The translations under genes and the position numbers were made by a program. Source: CAYQQQ01 sp964420125 (GTDB lineage Bacteria; Actinomycetota; Acidimicrobiia; Acidimicrobiales; Microtrichaceae). Taken from it: 44,262 bases of DNA. Below the pieces are notes generated by a model, which was not told where the DNA came from, searched no databases, and saw only the letters and a list, made by a program, of their open reading frames with translations. This document shows, in pieces, positions 1 to 7,119 of this stretch. Where the stretch lies: the NCBI GenBank assembly GCA_964420125.1, contig CAYQQQ010000031.1, forward strand, positions 1 to 44,262. The letters are read 5' to 3'. Within the stretch, counting starts at the first letter, position 1. Every line of letters starts with the position of its first letter.

Positions 1-9
1 CACGGCCGC

Positions 10-29
10 CACGGGGCAGGGGCCCCGTG
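10..29 (-). terminator. Possible terminator hairpin after acyl-CoA dehydrogenase
   Basis: An 8-bp perfect inverted repeat (arms 10-17 and 22-29, 4-nt loop) lies about 48 bases past the stop codon of the acyl-CoA dehydrogenase. There is no T tract, so this is a weak, U-less hairpin candidate only. Confidence 0.35.
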
Positions 30-76
30 TTGCGGAGGAGGTGGGCGTGTCCCGAGGGGACCGGGTGCCCGCCGGG

Positions 77-1348
77 TCAGGAGCGTTGCGTTCCGACCTT
101 GAGGTCCTTGAACGGCGTCGTGGAGTCGATCCCGGGGTCCTTGGGGAGGCCGAGGACCCGCTCCGCAACGATGTTGCGCATGATCTCGTCGGTGCCACCG
201 GCCACCCGCATGCCCGGTGTGCCGAGCAGCAGCTTGGACCAGGCGTAGGTGCCCCACTCGCCGTCGTCCGCGGCGATGCGCGGACCGAGCACCTTGGCGA
301 CCCAGTTGGCGAAGGAGGTCAGGTTGTTGGTCAACGCCAGCTTGGCGGTGGACAGCTCGGGACCGGGGAGTCCGCCCGCCTTGATCTTGTCGAGCGCACG
401 CTGGTTGTTCCACTTGGCCACGGTGAACTGCGTGTGGATCCGAGCGATCTCGTCGCGCAGCACCGGGTCGTCGGCGACGCCGAAGTGCTCCATCATCTGG
501 TGGAGCCGGGCGATCGAGAGGATGCCGCCGCCGCCGCCTCCACCGGCGCCGATGGAGGCGCGCTCGTTCATCAAGGTGGTGAGCGCCACGGTCCAGCCCT
601 GGTTGACGTCGCCGAGGCGATGGGAGTCGGGCACGCGGACCTCTTCGAAGAAGACCTCGTTGAAGGCGGCCCCGCCGGTCATCTGTCGCAGCGGTCGTAT
701 GTCGACCCCGGGCGCGCGCATGTCCACCACGAACCCGGTGAGGCCCTTGTGCTTGGGCAGCTCGGGGTCGGTTCTGCAGATGATCTCCCCGATGTCGGAG
801 AGGTGAGCGGCGGAGGTCCACACCTTCTGTCCCGTCAACACCCACTCGTCGCCGTCGCGCACGGCCTTGGTCTGCAGGGACGCCAGGTCCGAGCCCGCTC
901 CGGGTTCGGAGAACAGCTGGCAGCCGACCTTGTCACCGCGGTACAGGTCGCGGAGGTACAGCTCCTGCACCTCAGGGGTGGCGTGGGCGAGGATGGTGGG
1001 TGCCACCATCCCGAGGCTGATCGTGAACACGCCCATGTTGGGCGTGACGTAGCCGGCCTCCACCGACTGGTACGCGCGCTCGTGGGCTGCGCTGAGGCCG
1101 CGTCCCCCGAGCGCCTCGGGGCCGGTGATCCAGCCGAAGCCGTGGTCGAAGCGGGCGCGTCGCCAGCGCTTGGCCTCCTGGGCCTCGGCCGCCTCGGCGT
1201 CGCGGTCCTTCTCGTCGAACACCGCCACGTCGTCGGATCCCTGGCCCCACACGAACTCTGTGGATGGCGGCTTTCGCTCGGCGTTGGCGTCGAGGAAGGT
1301 CTGCGCCTCCTCGGTGAGCTGCTCGATCGAGATGGTGTCCGAACCCAT
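77..1348 (-). CDS. Acyl-CoA dehydrogenase family protein
   Basis: Predicted FAD-dependent acyl-CoA dehydrogenase of 423 aa, which would oxidise an acyl-CoA to the 2-enoyl-CoA in fatty acid or related degradation. Visible family marks are the flavin/substrate segment LFSEPGAGSDLASL followed by GQKVWTSAAH in the middle domain, and the C-terminal helical domain ending in GGTDEIMRNIVAERVLGLP. The ATG at 1348 is chosen over a GTG at 1375 because CGAGGGGAACG directly precedes it, a good ribosome binding site. A run of glycines (GAGGGGGGG, about residues 265-272) interrupts the segment before the C-terminal domain. The gene stands alone; its promoter region holds a TetR-type palindrome (1384-1401) also found before the alpha/beta hydrolase at 39.9 kb. 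Substrate cannot be told from sequence. Confidence 0.93.
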   Translation of the reverse strand: MGSDTISIEQLTEEAQTFLDANAERKPPSTEFVWGQGSDDVAVFDEKDRDAEAAEAQEAKRWRRARFDHGFGWITGPEALGGRGLSAAHERAYQSVEAGYVTPNMGVFTISLGMVAPTILAHATPEVQELYLRDLYRGDKVGCQLFSEPGAGSDLASLQTKAVRDGDEWVLTGQKVWTSAAHLSDIGEIICRTDPELPKHKGLTGFVVDMRAPGVDIRPLRQMTGGAAFNEVFFEEVRVPDSHRLGDVNQGWTVALTTLMNERASIGAGGGGGGGILSIARLHQMMEHFGVADDPVLRDEIARIHTQFTVAKWNNQRALDKIKAGGLPGPELSTAKLALTNNLTSFANWVAKVLGPRIAADDGEWGTYAWSKLLLGTPGMRVAGGTDEIMRNIVAERVLGLPKDPGIDSTTPFKDLKVGTQRS

Positions 1349-1383
1349 CGTTCCCCTCGTGTGCTGCGGCGTCACGCGCCGAT

Positions 1384-1401
1384 CTTGACTGTTCGGTCAA
1401 G
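1384..1401. promoter_or_regulatory. TetR-type palindromic operator, copy 1
   Basis: On the minus strand the site reads CTTGACCGAACAGTCAAG, an almost perfect 18-bp palindrome located 36-53 bases before the acyl-CoA dehydrogenase ATG. A second copy with one base difference occurs at 39929-39946. A possible -10 (TAACTT, minus strand, 1399-1404) overlaps its upstream edge, so a bound repressor would block transcription. The half-site TTGACC resembles those of TetR-family regulators; the regulator itself is not in the window. Confidence 0.75.
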
Positions 1402-1497
1402 TTAGTCGCGTTCGCTCTTCCCGACCATGTCGCACCCGCCGAAGGAGGTTCAGGAAAAAACCTTGATCGGGAAGAAGTTTTTGCCTGATACGGCTGA

Positions 1498-1655
1498 CGG
1501 ATGGGTCGTGGATAGTGCATGATGACCAACGCAGCTTCGGCTGTGGAACACATCGTCCTCCCATCCACCCTTCCTCTCCCATTGGACGATGTGCCCAGAG
1601 AGTCGCCACGCACCGGTACTGATGGGGTCCGTTGCGTGGCGACTCTCCGCTTTTT
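1498..1655 (+). ncRNA. Candidate structured small RNA with C/U-rich loop
   Basis: The 366 bases between 1349 and 1714 hold no credible protein gene but contain three consecutive hairpins on the plus strand: a UUCG tetraloop hairpin (CAGC at 1532-1535, GCTG at 1540-1543), a 10-bp perfect stem (1549-1558 with 1584-1593) closing a 25-nt almost purely pyrimidine loop, and a 15-bp perfect stem (1598-1612 with 1633-1647) followed by TTTTT. Two promoter candidates exist: TTGATC (1463-1468), 17 bp, TGATAC (1486-1491), giving a start near 1498, or GATAGT (1511-1516), giving a start near 1523. CCCATC in loop 2 (1560-1565) is complementary to GATGGG in loop 3 (1621-1626). The layout recalls actinobacterial C-rich-loop sRNAs such as 6C, but no run of six C is present, so I do not claim that family. 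Confidence 0.5.
1598..1655 (+). terminator. Rho-independent terminator
   Basis: A 15-bp perfect stem (1598-1612/1633-1647) with a 20-nt loop is followed after CGC by TTTTT at 1651-1655. It faces plus and lies between the candidate small RNA and the promoter of the next gene. It is by far the best intrinsic terminator in this GC-rich window. Confidence 0.75.
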
Positions 1656-1698
1656 CCCTGCGGACAAGCAGGGTTCCCCTGGTCGCTGGGCTGCGGGC

Positions 1699-1704
1699 TA
1701 CGAT
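1699..1704 (+). promoter_or_regulatory. -10 TACGAT before Nfu_N-like gene
   Basis: TACGAT with 10 bases to the ATG at 1715; the predicted transcript would start within a few bases of the start codon. Confidence 0.5.
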
Positions 1705-1714
1705 CGGCGCTGCT

Positions 1715-2047
1715 ATGGGTCAGCCTGTGAACGCCATCGAGAAGCCGTCCCCTCGTCCCGGTGTGCTCCGCTTCGAGGTCAACCGCACGCTCACCGGGAT
1801 GGGCCATGAGCACTACCGGGCCGACCGGCCGGTGGAGGGGTCTCGACCCCCCGACGAGCTCGCTCGCCGGTTGTTCGCCCTGGACGGGGTCGAACGGGTG
1901 CACGTGAGCTCCAACATCATCACGGTGGAGCTGGAGCGGGGCGCCGATGCGAGCGAGGTCGCCGAGGTGATCGGCGACCTCTACACCTACTACCGGCCGG
2001 GCGTGCCGGTGCCCACCGCTGCCGACTTCGGCGGTGAGGGAGGCTGA
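1715..2047 (+). CDS. Small Nfu N-terminal-domain-like protein
   Basis: A 110-aa protein whose core (LARRLFALDGVERVHVSSNIITVE, then EVAEVIGDLYTYY) resembles the N-terminal domain of Nfu/NifU-type iron-sulfur scaffold proteins, where a similar small alpha/beta domain precedes the cluster-binding domain. No CxxC cluster motif is present, so it is not a complete scaffold; a role in iron-sulfur handling is only suggested. The ATG at 1715 is preferred over earlier in-frame starts because the conserved domain begins soon after it and a TACGAT -10 ends ten bases upstream, just past the strong terminator. It is followed by about 90 bases of spacer and the LexA-controlled imuA gene and seems to be a single-gene unit. 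Confidence 0.7.
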   Translation: MGQPVNAIEKPSPRPGVLRFEVNRTLTGMGHEHYRADRPVEGSRPPDELARRLFALDGVERVHVSSNIITVELERGADASEVAEVIGDLYTYYRPGVPVPTAADFGGEGG

Positions 2048-2136
2048 GAGCTGCGCGAGCAGGCTCCGCCTGCCGGCGCAGCCTCTGAGCTGGGCTGAGG
2101 GCGCTCGGAGAGGGCCGCCCTGACAGGGGCCGGGCC

Positions 2137-2166
2137 TTGACCAGTATCGAACAGATGTTCGATACT
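2137..2166 (+). promoter_or_regulatory. SOS (LexA-controlled) promoter of imuA
   Basis: TTGACC (-35, 2137-2142), 18 bp, GATACT (-10, 2161-2166), then 6 bases to the ATG at 2173. The LexA box fills the spacer and touches the -10. This geometry argues against the upstream TTG at 2137 as a start, since that TTG is the -35 hexamer. Confidence 0.8.
2147..2162. promoter_or_regulatory. LexA binding site (SOS box)
   Basis: TCGAACAGATGTTCGA fits the actinobacterial LexA consensus TCGAAC-N4-GTTCGA exactly. The symmetry continues outward, making a 28-bp palindrome (2141-2168) with only the two central bases unpaired. It sits between the -35 and -10 of imuA. Confidence 0.95.
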
Positions 2167-2172
2167 GGTCGG

Positions 2173-2982
2173 ATGACGCACCGGCCTGTGCGCCCGTCCT
2201 CCACCGGGAGCCTCCCCCCGGATCGTGGGCTCACCGGGGAGCTCCGCGAGCTCCTGGAGCGCACGGCACCTGTCAGCCTCTCGGCGGAGCAGGTGTTGGC
2301 GGTGCTGGGTCCTCTCGAAGGGCTCTTCCCCGGCCGCGGTCTTCCCAGAGGCGCAGTGGTGGAGGTGACCGGCGGTGTCGGTGTCACCTCGGTGATGCTC
2401 GCACTGACTGCAGGAGCGTCGCGCTCGGGTTCCTGGGTCGCCTACGTCGGGATGCCGGAGTTGGGCTGGCAGGCGGCGGAGGAGCAGGGGGTCGATCTCG
2501 CCAGAGTGGTCGCGGTGCCCCATCCTGCGTCGCGGCTGGCGATGGTGCTGGGAGCGTTGATCGACGGGACCGACCTGATCGTGTGCGGGCCGGCGTTGGG
2601 GCCCACACCCGCGCAGCTGCGCAACCTGCGCGCCCGGGCGCGTGAGCGGGGAGCGGTGCTGTTGGGGCTCAGCGGGGGTGCGGGGTCGTCCCTACGCGGC
2701 GTCCACCGCGGAGGTCGTGGGGGATGGGGATCTGCCGACCTGGCGATCGAGGTGGAGGCCACGAGGTGGAGCGGCATCGAGACGGGAAGCGGGAGGTTGC
2801 AGGCCCGGGAGATCGAGGTCGCCGTCGGGGGCCGGGGGAGGTTCGCCCGGCGTCGTGCGGTGCGGGTCGCCATCGACGCGTCGGGTGCGCTCCGCTCTCT
2901 TCACGAGGTCTCTCGTCATGAGGTCGCACCACGCGTGTCAGCTCCCGAACCCGTGACGACCACGTTGGGACAGGTCGGATGA
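2173..2982 (+). CDS. imuA: ImuA-type RecA-like mutasome accessory protein
   Basis: A 269-aa RecA/SulA-like protein that in mycobacteria and relatives works with ImuB and the polymerase DnaE2 in damage-induced mutagenesis. Family evidence: the SLSAEQVLAVLGPLEGLFPGRGLPRGAVVEVTG segment followed by a degenerate P-loop (GGVGVTSVMLAL), with no intact GxxxxGK[ST] Walker A, as is usual for ImuA proteins; the immediate ImuB neighbour; and the perfect LexA box. The start at 2173 leaves the SOS promoter outside the gene. Its TGA overlaps the ATG of imuB (ATGA at 2979-2982), so the two are translationally coupled. The C-terminus carries basic, low-complexity stretches. Confidence 0.9.
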   Translation: MTHRPVRPSSTGSLPPDRGLTGELRELLERTAPVSLSAEQVLAVLGPLEGLFPGRGLPRGAVVEVTGGVGVTSVMLALTAGASRSGSWVAYVGMPELGWQAAEEQGVDLARVVAVPHPASRLAMVLGALIDGTDLIVCGPALGPTPAQLRNLRARARERGAVLLGLSGGAGSSLRGVHRGGRGGWGSADLAIEVEATRWSGIETGSGRLQAREIEVAVGGRGRFARRRAVRVAIDASGALRSLHEVSRHEVAPRVSAPEPVTTTLGQVG

Positions 2983-4658
2983 CGGTGCGCACCCTGGCGG
3001 TGTGCTGCGACCAGTGGCCGGTGGTGGCCACAGGTCTGCCGGCGGAGCGTCCCGTGGCGGTCGTGCGCGGCGCTCGGGTGGTGGCCACCAACGCCGGAGC
3101 GCGGGCCGAGGGGGTGAAGAGCGGGCTCCGTCGCAGGGAGGCGCATTCGCGCTGTCCGACCTTGGAGCTCGTGGACCACGATCCTGCACGCGACGCCCGG
3201 GAGTTCGAGGCCGTCATGGGGGCGTTGGAGTCCATCGCTCCCCGATGGGAGGTGACCGAACCCGGACGCTGCGCCGTAGCGGCCCGCGGTCCGTCGAGGT
3301 TCCACGGTGGCGACCTGGCCATGGCACGGCGAGTGCGAGAGGTGGTTGCCGGGGTCGTGGGGGAGATGAGCACCGGAGGGTCCGGCGTGGGAGTGGGGGT
3401 GGCGGACGGCCCTTGGGCCGCGGCACTGGTGGCGCAGCAAGCCGCGGCCGGGTCCGCGGCCGGGTCCGCGGCCGGATCGACGCTCCTGGTACCGGGTTGC
3501 ATCGTCGTGGGAGCCGGCGAGATCGCCGCGCACCTGGCTCGTCTCCCGGTCAGCTGGATCACCGAGGGTGGAGCCGGCTGGGGCGCGCCCCACGAGCTGG
3601 AGGACCTGGTCGGGGTGTTGCGCCGTCTCGGGCTCCACACCCTCGGTCGCTTCGCTGCGCTGGAGCCCACCGACGTGTTGGCCAGGTTCGGACCGGTGGG
3701 CCGTTCGGGCCACGATCTGGCCCGGGGTGCCGAACGTGGCGGACTGGTCCTGGTGGAGGTCCCCCCTGAGCTCCGAGTGGTCGCCGAGCTCGATCCCCCG
3801 GCCGCGCAGGTGGAGCAGGTCGCCTTCCACTCCAAGGTGCTGGCGGACGACCTCCACGCCCGGCTCCGAGCCCACGGTCTGGCGTGCACCCGCGTGCTGG
3901 TGTCGGCGGAGACGGAGCTGGGCGAGCGCATCGAGCGTCGTTGGCGTCACGAGGGCACCTTGTCGACGGTGGCGATCGCGCAGCGGCTGCGCTGGCAGCT
4001 GGAGGGATGGCTGTCGACGGGTCGGAGCGTGAGCCGCTGCCAAGGGGGCATCCGACGCCTGGAGTTGGTGCCGGAGCAGGTGGTGCCCGATCGGGGACGC
4101 CAGATGGGCTTCTGGGGCGGGAGCTCGGATGCCTCCCGCAGGCTCGCTCGTTGTGTGGCGCGACTGCAGGGGGTGCTGGGCGCCGACGCGGTGGTCGTGC
4201 CCCGAGCGCAAGGAGCACGGGCTCCGGGAGACCGCTACCGGATGGTGGCCTTCGAGGGCATCGAGCACGAGGATCCTCCGCTGCGCTCGGGGCCCCCCGA
4301 CGCGGTGCCCCCCGACGCGGTGCTGCCGTGGCCGGGTCGGATGCCGTCGCCCTCCCCAGCGGTGCTCTGGATGGCGTCGTTGCCCGCAGAGGTGCTGGAC
4401 GACCAGGGCCGACGGGTGTGCGTGAGCGGTCGAGGCGTGCTCGGGTCTTCACCGGCTCGATGCTCTCTCGACGGCGGGCCCTGGTTCCCGGTGACCTCCT
4501 GGACGGGACCGTGGTGTGCCGAAGAGCGTTGGTGGGACCCTCTCACGCATCGACGTCGGGCGCGTCTGCAGGTCGTGCTGGGTGCTGGGGCCGATGCCGC
4601 TGCTCACCTGTTGTGCCTGGAGTCGGGTTCGTGGTGGCTCGAGGCCAGCTACGACTGA
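2979..4658 (+). CDS. imuB: ImuB, Y-family polymerase-like mutasome protein
   Basis: A 559-aa protein of the DinB/ImuB family. It starts with LAVCCDQWPVVA, typical of ImuB, but the second catalytic motif (SxDE in active Y-family polymerases) is absent: the region reads SIAPRWEVTEPGRCAVAARG. It is therefore expected to be catalytically dead and to act as the clamp-binding hub that brings DnaE2 and ImuA to lesions, as in mycobacteria. A beta-clamp-binding motif is visible as QMGFWG at residues 375-380. A perfect 12-bp repeat, three copies, encodes AAGS repeats near residues 156-167 (3444-3479), and a second short repeat gives PPDAVPPDAV near 4290-4325. Coupled to imuA by ATGA. dnaE2 is not adjacent; it may be elsewhere, as in mycobacteria. 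Confidence 0.92.
   Translation: MTVRTLAVCCDQWPVVATGLPAERPVAVVRGARVVATNAGARAEGVKSGLRRREAHSRCPTLELVDHDPARDAREFEAVMGALESIAPRWEVTEPGRCAVAARGPSRFHGGDLAMARRVREVVAGVVGEMSTGGSGVGVGVADGPWAAALVAQQAAAGSAAGSAAGSTLLVPGCIVVGAGEIAAHLARLPVSWITEGGAGWGAPHELEDLVGVLRRLGLHTLGRFAALEPTDVLARFGPVGRSGHDLARGAERGGLVLVEVPPELRVVAELDPPAAQVEQVAFHSKVLADDLHARLRAHGLACTRVLVSAETELGERIERRWRHEGTLSTVAIAQRLRWQLEGWLSTGRSVSRCQGGIRRLELVPEQVVPDRGRQMGFWGGSSDASRRLARCVARLQGVLGADAVVVPRAQGARAPGDRYRMVAFEGIEHEDPPLRSGPPDAVPPDAVLPWPGRMPSPSPAVLWMASLPAEVLDDQGRRVCVSGRGVLGSSPARCSLDGGPWFPVTSWTGPWCAEERWWDPLTHRRRARLQVVLGAGADAAAHLLCLESGSWWLEASYD
3444..3479 (+). repeat. 12-bp in-frame tandem repeat, 3 copies, in imuB
   Basis: GCGGCCGGGTCC at 3444 and 3456 and a near copy at 3468 encode an AAGS-type repeat in a linker. 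Length variation between strains is likely. Confidence 0.85.
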
Positions 4659-4696
4659 CATCCGAGCCGATCCCAGTCGGCTGCAAGACTGGACCT

Positions 4697-5908
4697 GTGA
4701 CGAGGTCCCTGACCGACGAGCGGTCCACCGAACGGTGGCTGCGCAGGCGCGGGCTTCCGCACCTGATCCCCAACTACTCCTCGGCCGAGGACTCCCTCAG
4801 CCGGGCGGTGCCGCTCCTGTCGCTGATCTTCCTGGCGGAGGTGTTCGCGGTGATGCGGGAAGACCGTCGCGGCGTGGCCGAAGCCGTGGTGGTGGCCGGA
4901 GCCGCTGTGCTCATGGTCGTGGCGGTGGCCGTGGTGAACCTCGCCCAGCACCGACCACCTCTGTCGCTGCCCACCCGGGTGGGGGTGCCGGAGCTCTCGC
5001 TGTTCGTGGTGGTGCCCGCCGCGCTGCCGTTGCTCTTCAACGACCTCGACTGGTCAGGGGCGGCCTGGATCGCCGGACGGCAGATCGTCGCGGTGGTGGT
5101 GATCGTGGTCGTGGCCGACTTCGCCCTGCTGCCCATGCTGGGATGGGCAGCCGGCCAGTCGACCAGGACCCTCCGCCAGGTCAGCCAGCTGGCGGCACGC
5201 ACTCTGCCGCTCCTCTTGCTCCTGGCGACCGCCATCTTCTTCGCCGGAGAGCTGTGGCAGGTGGCCACCGCCTTCGACCGGTGGCGCTTCTGGGCGACGA
5301 TCGCGCTGCTCGCGGCCGTCGGTTCCATGTTCATCCTCTCGGGCGTGAGTCGCCGGCGCTCGGAGCTCGGCTCGTTCACGGGGTGGGCCGAGGTCGACGC
5401 CGCGTGCGAACGGGCGGGGTTCGACCTCCGCGGAGCGTCGACCCCCGAGGGTTCCTCGAGCCGCCAGCTGGGTGGGCGTGCCGGTGTGAACGTGGTGCTG
5501 GTGCTGTTCGTGGCCGTCGGGCTGCAGATCCTGGCGGTCACCCTGGCGGTGAGCCTGTTCTACGTGGTCTTCGGTCTGCTCACCGTGCCCGACGCGTTGG
5601 CCCAGGAGTGGATCGGGCAGGAGCCGGAGCCGCTGTCCTCGGTCCTGCCCGGTTCGCTCGCGGAGCTCCCGGTGCTCGGCTGGGTGGGGAGGAGCCTGAG
5701 CATCGAGCTGCTCCGCGCTGCGCTGTTCGTGGGGACCTTCGGCGGACTGCAGGTCGCCATCTCGGCCACCACGGATGAGACCTACCGGGCCGACTTCCTC
5801 GGACAGGTGACCGCCGACGTCCGCGAGGCCGTGGCGGTGTCGCTGCGTCTCCGGGCGTTGCACGGTCGAAGCGAGACCGCTGTCGAGTCTCCTCAGGAGC
5901 CCCGGTAG
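4697..5908 (+). CDS. Multi-pass membrane protein of unknown function
   Basis: A 403-aa protein that I do not recognise. After a soluble start (MTRSLTDERSTERWLRRRGLPHLI) it has seven or eight hydrophobic segments, among them AVVVAGAAVLMVVAVAVVNLA, IVAVVVIVVVADFALLPMLGW, TLPLLLLLATAIFFAGELW, WATIALLAAVGSMFILSGV and a long VNVVLVLFVAVGLQILAVTL region. The C-terminal part, after a last hydrophobic stretch, contains ISATTDETYRADFLGQVTADVREAVAVSLRLRAL, which looks cytoplasmic and helical. The GTG at 4697 is taken as start because it precedes the first charged segment and follows imuB by 38 bases. The 3' end overlaps the convergent flavoprotein gene by 16 bases (5893-5908). Confidence 0.75.
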   Translation: MTRSLTDERSTERWLRRRGLPHLIPNYSSAEDSLSRAVPLLSLIFLAEVFAVMREDRRGVAEAVVVAGAAVLMVVAVAVVNLAQHRPPLSLPTRVGVPELSLFVVVPAALPLLFNDLDWSGAAWIAGRQIVAVVVIVVVADFALLPMLGWAAGQSTRTLRQVSQLAARTLPLLLLLATAIFFAGELWQVATAFDRWRFWATIALLAAVGSMFILSGVSRRRSELGSFTGWAEVDAACERAGFDLRGASTPEGSSSRQLGGRAGVNVVLVLFVAVGLQILAVTLAVSLFYVVFGLLTVPDALAQEWIGQEPEPLSSVLPGSLAELPVLGWVGRSLSIELLRAALFVGTFGGLQVAISATTDETYRADFLGQVTADVREAVAVSLRLRALHGRSETAVESPQEPR

Positions 5909-7119
5909 GCCCCGGGGCCGCTCAACATGCCACGATGCCAGCGGCGAGGGGTGGTGAGGATGCCGCGCGGGTAGTCCTCGAAGAGCCAGCGGGCGAAGTT
6001 CCGGCGAGTCCAATCGGTCGTGCCGGCGATGCGAACGCCTGCACGGGCCCCCTTGCGGTGGCGCAGCGCCCGCACGAGCAGCTCTGACATCCGATGGTCG
6101 GCCAGCAGCTCGCGTCGCACCTCGGCGGCGTACTCGCCCGCCACGTCGCCGTGGCGTCCGGCGTGGAGCACCTTGCGAGCCGCGAGCGTTCCCGTGAGCA
6201 GGGCCTGGCCGATCCCCTCCCCGGTCATCACGTCGCACGCGGTGAGGGCGTCGCCGGTGAAGAGGGTGCGCGTGGTGGCCGGTGTGATGCGGTCGATCCG
6301 TGCAGGGATCGGCCATGCGCGGTGGTGACCCTCGAGCACGACGTCCGGACCGAGGATGTCGCGGACGTGGGGGCGTGCGAGCAGCTCCTCCCAGAGGCGG
6401 GACATGTCCTTGATCTCGACCTTGCCCCCGCGCAGGATCCCGTAGCCGACGTTGGCGCGCCCGTCGGGCAGCGGGAAGGTCCAGAGGTACCCCGGGAGGA
6501 GATCCGGCTCGAAGAGCACGAACAGCTCCCGGGACGCCGGACCGGTGACGTGCGACGCGTACTGGCGGATGGCGTGCCACTCACCCAGGTAGCTGGGCGT
6601 GTGGACTCCGAGGTGCTTGCGCATCGGCGACCACATGCCATCTGCGGCGATCGCCCAGGCGGCGCTCAGGCGTCGACCGTCGCCGAGCTCGACGTCGACA
6701 CGGTCGCCGGTCTCGCTGGCCGCGGTGACCGCACAGCCGGTGACCAATCGGACGTCTTCCTTGCGAGCGAGGTCGACCAGGGCGGAGTCGAGGTCGGTTC
6801 GGGTGGCGACCGCCAGGTAGTGACCGGGGCCGTCGGGGAGGACGAACTCGACGCATCGCCCGCTCGGGGAGCGCACGGTGCAGCGGCGAGCCCACTGCCA
6901 CGAAGGGACGGTGGACGGATCGAGCCCGAGCTGCTCCAGGTGGCGCAGCGCCATGGTGGTGAGTCCGTCGCCGCAGATCTTGTCGCGGGGGAACTCCGCC
7001 TTGTCCACGATCACCACCTCTCGGCCGCCGCGTGCGAGGGTGATCCCGGCGGCGACGCCTGCAGGGCCGGCACCCACCACGATGACGTCGGCGTCGAGCC
7101 GTGGAGGGGTGATGCTCAT
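5893..7119 (-). CDS. Geranylgeranyl reductase family FAD oxidoreductase
   Basis: A 408-aa flavoprotein of the geranylgeranyl reductase/FixC type. It has the dinucleotide-binding start VIVVGAGPAGVAAGITLARGG, the family motif PRDKICGDGLT near residue 50, and the second FAD motif GDALTACDVMTGEGIGQALLTG. Members reduce isoprenoid double bonds (for example in menaquinone or lipid tails) or act on other lipids; the exact substrate cannot be read here. The ATG at 7119 overlaps the TGA of the wax ester synthase gene (ATGA, 7116-7119), so the two proteins are translationally coupled and probably share a lipid pathway. The 3' end overlaps the convergent membrane protein gene by 16 bases. Confidence 0.88.
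   Translation of the reverse strand: MSITPPRLDADVIVVGAGPAGVAAGITLARGGREVVIVDKAEFPRDKICGDGLTTMALRHLEQLGLDPSTVPSWQWARRCTVRSPSGRCVEFVLPDGPGHYLAVATRTDLDSALVDLARKEDVRLVTGCAVTAASETGDRVDVELGDGRRLSAAWAIAADGMWSPMRKHLGVHTPSYLGEWHAIRQYASHVTGPASRELFVLFEPDLLPGYLWTFPLPDGRANVGYGILRGGKVEIKDMSRLWEELLARPHVRDILGPDVVLEGHHRAWPIPARIDRITPATTRTLFTGDALTACDVMTGEGIGQALLTGTLAARKVLHAGRHGDVAGEYAAEVRRELLADHRMSELLVRALRHRKGARAGVRIAGTTDWTRRNFARWLFEDYPRGILTTPRRWHRGMLSGPGAYRGS

Noticed and set aside
1384..1401. Palindrome as a LexA site
   Set aside because: TTGACC half-sites do not match TCGAAC; it is a different class of operator.
1519..1809. Open frame over the candidate small RNA as a protein or leader peptide
   Set aside because: It runs through a perfect terminator stem, has no ribosome binding site and no family resemblance.
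2137..2172. TTG at 2137 as start of imuA
   Set aside because: It is the -35 hexamer and would put the LexA box and the -10 inside the coding region.
3444..3479. CRISPR-like or regulatory repeat in imuB
   Set aside because: Units are contiguous, 12 bp, in frame and without spacers; a coding slippage repeat explains them.
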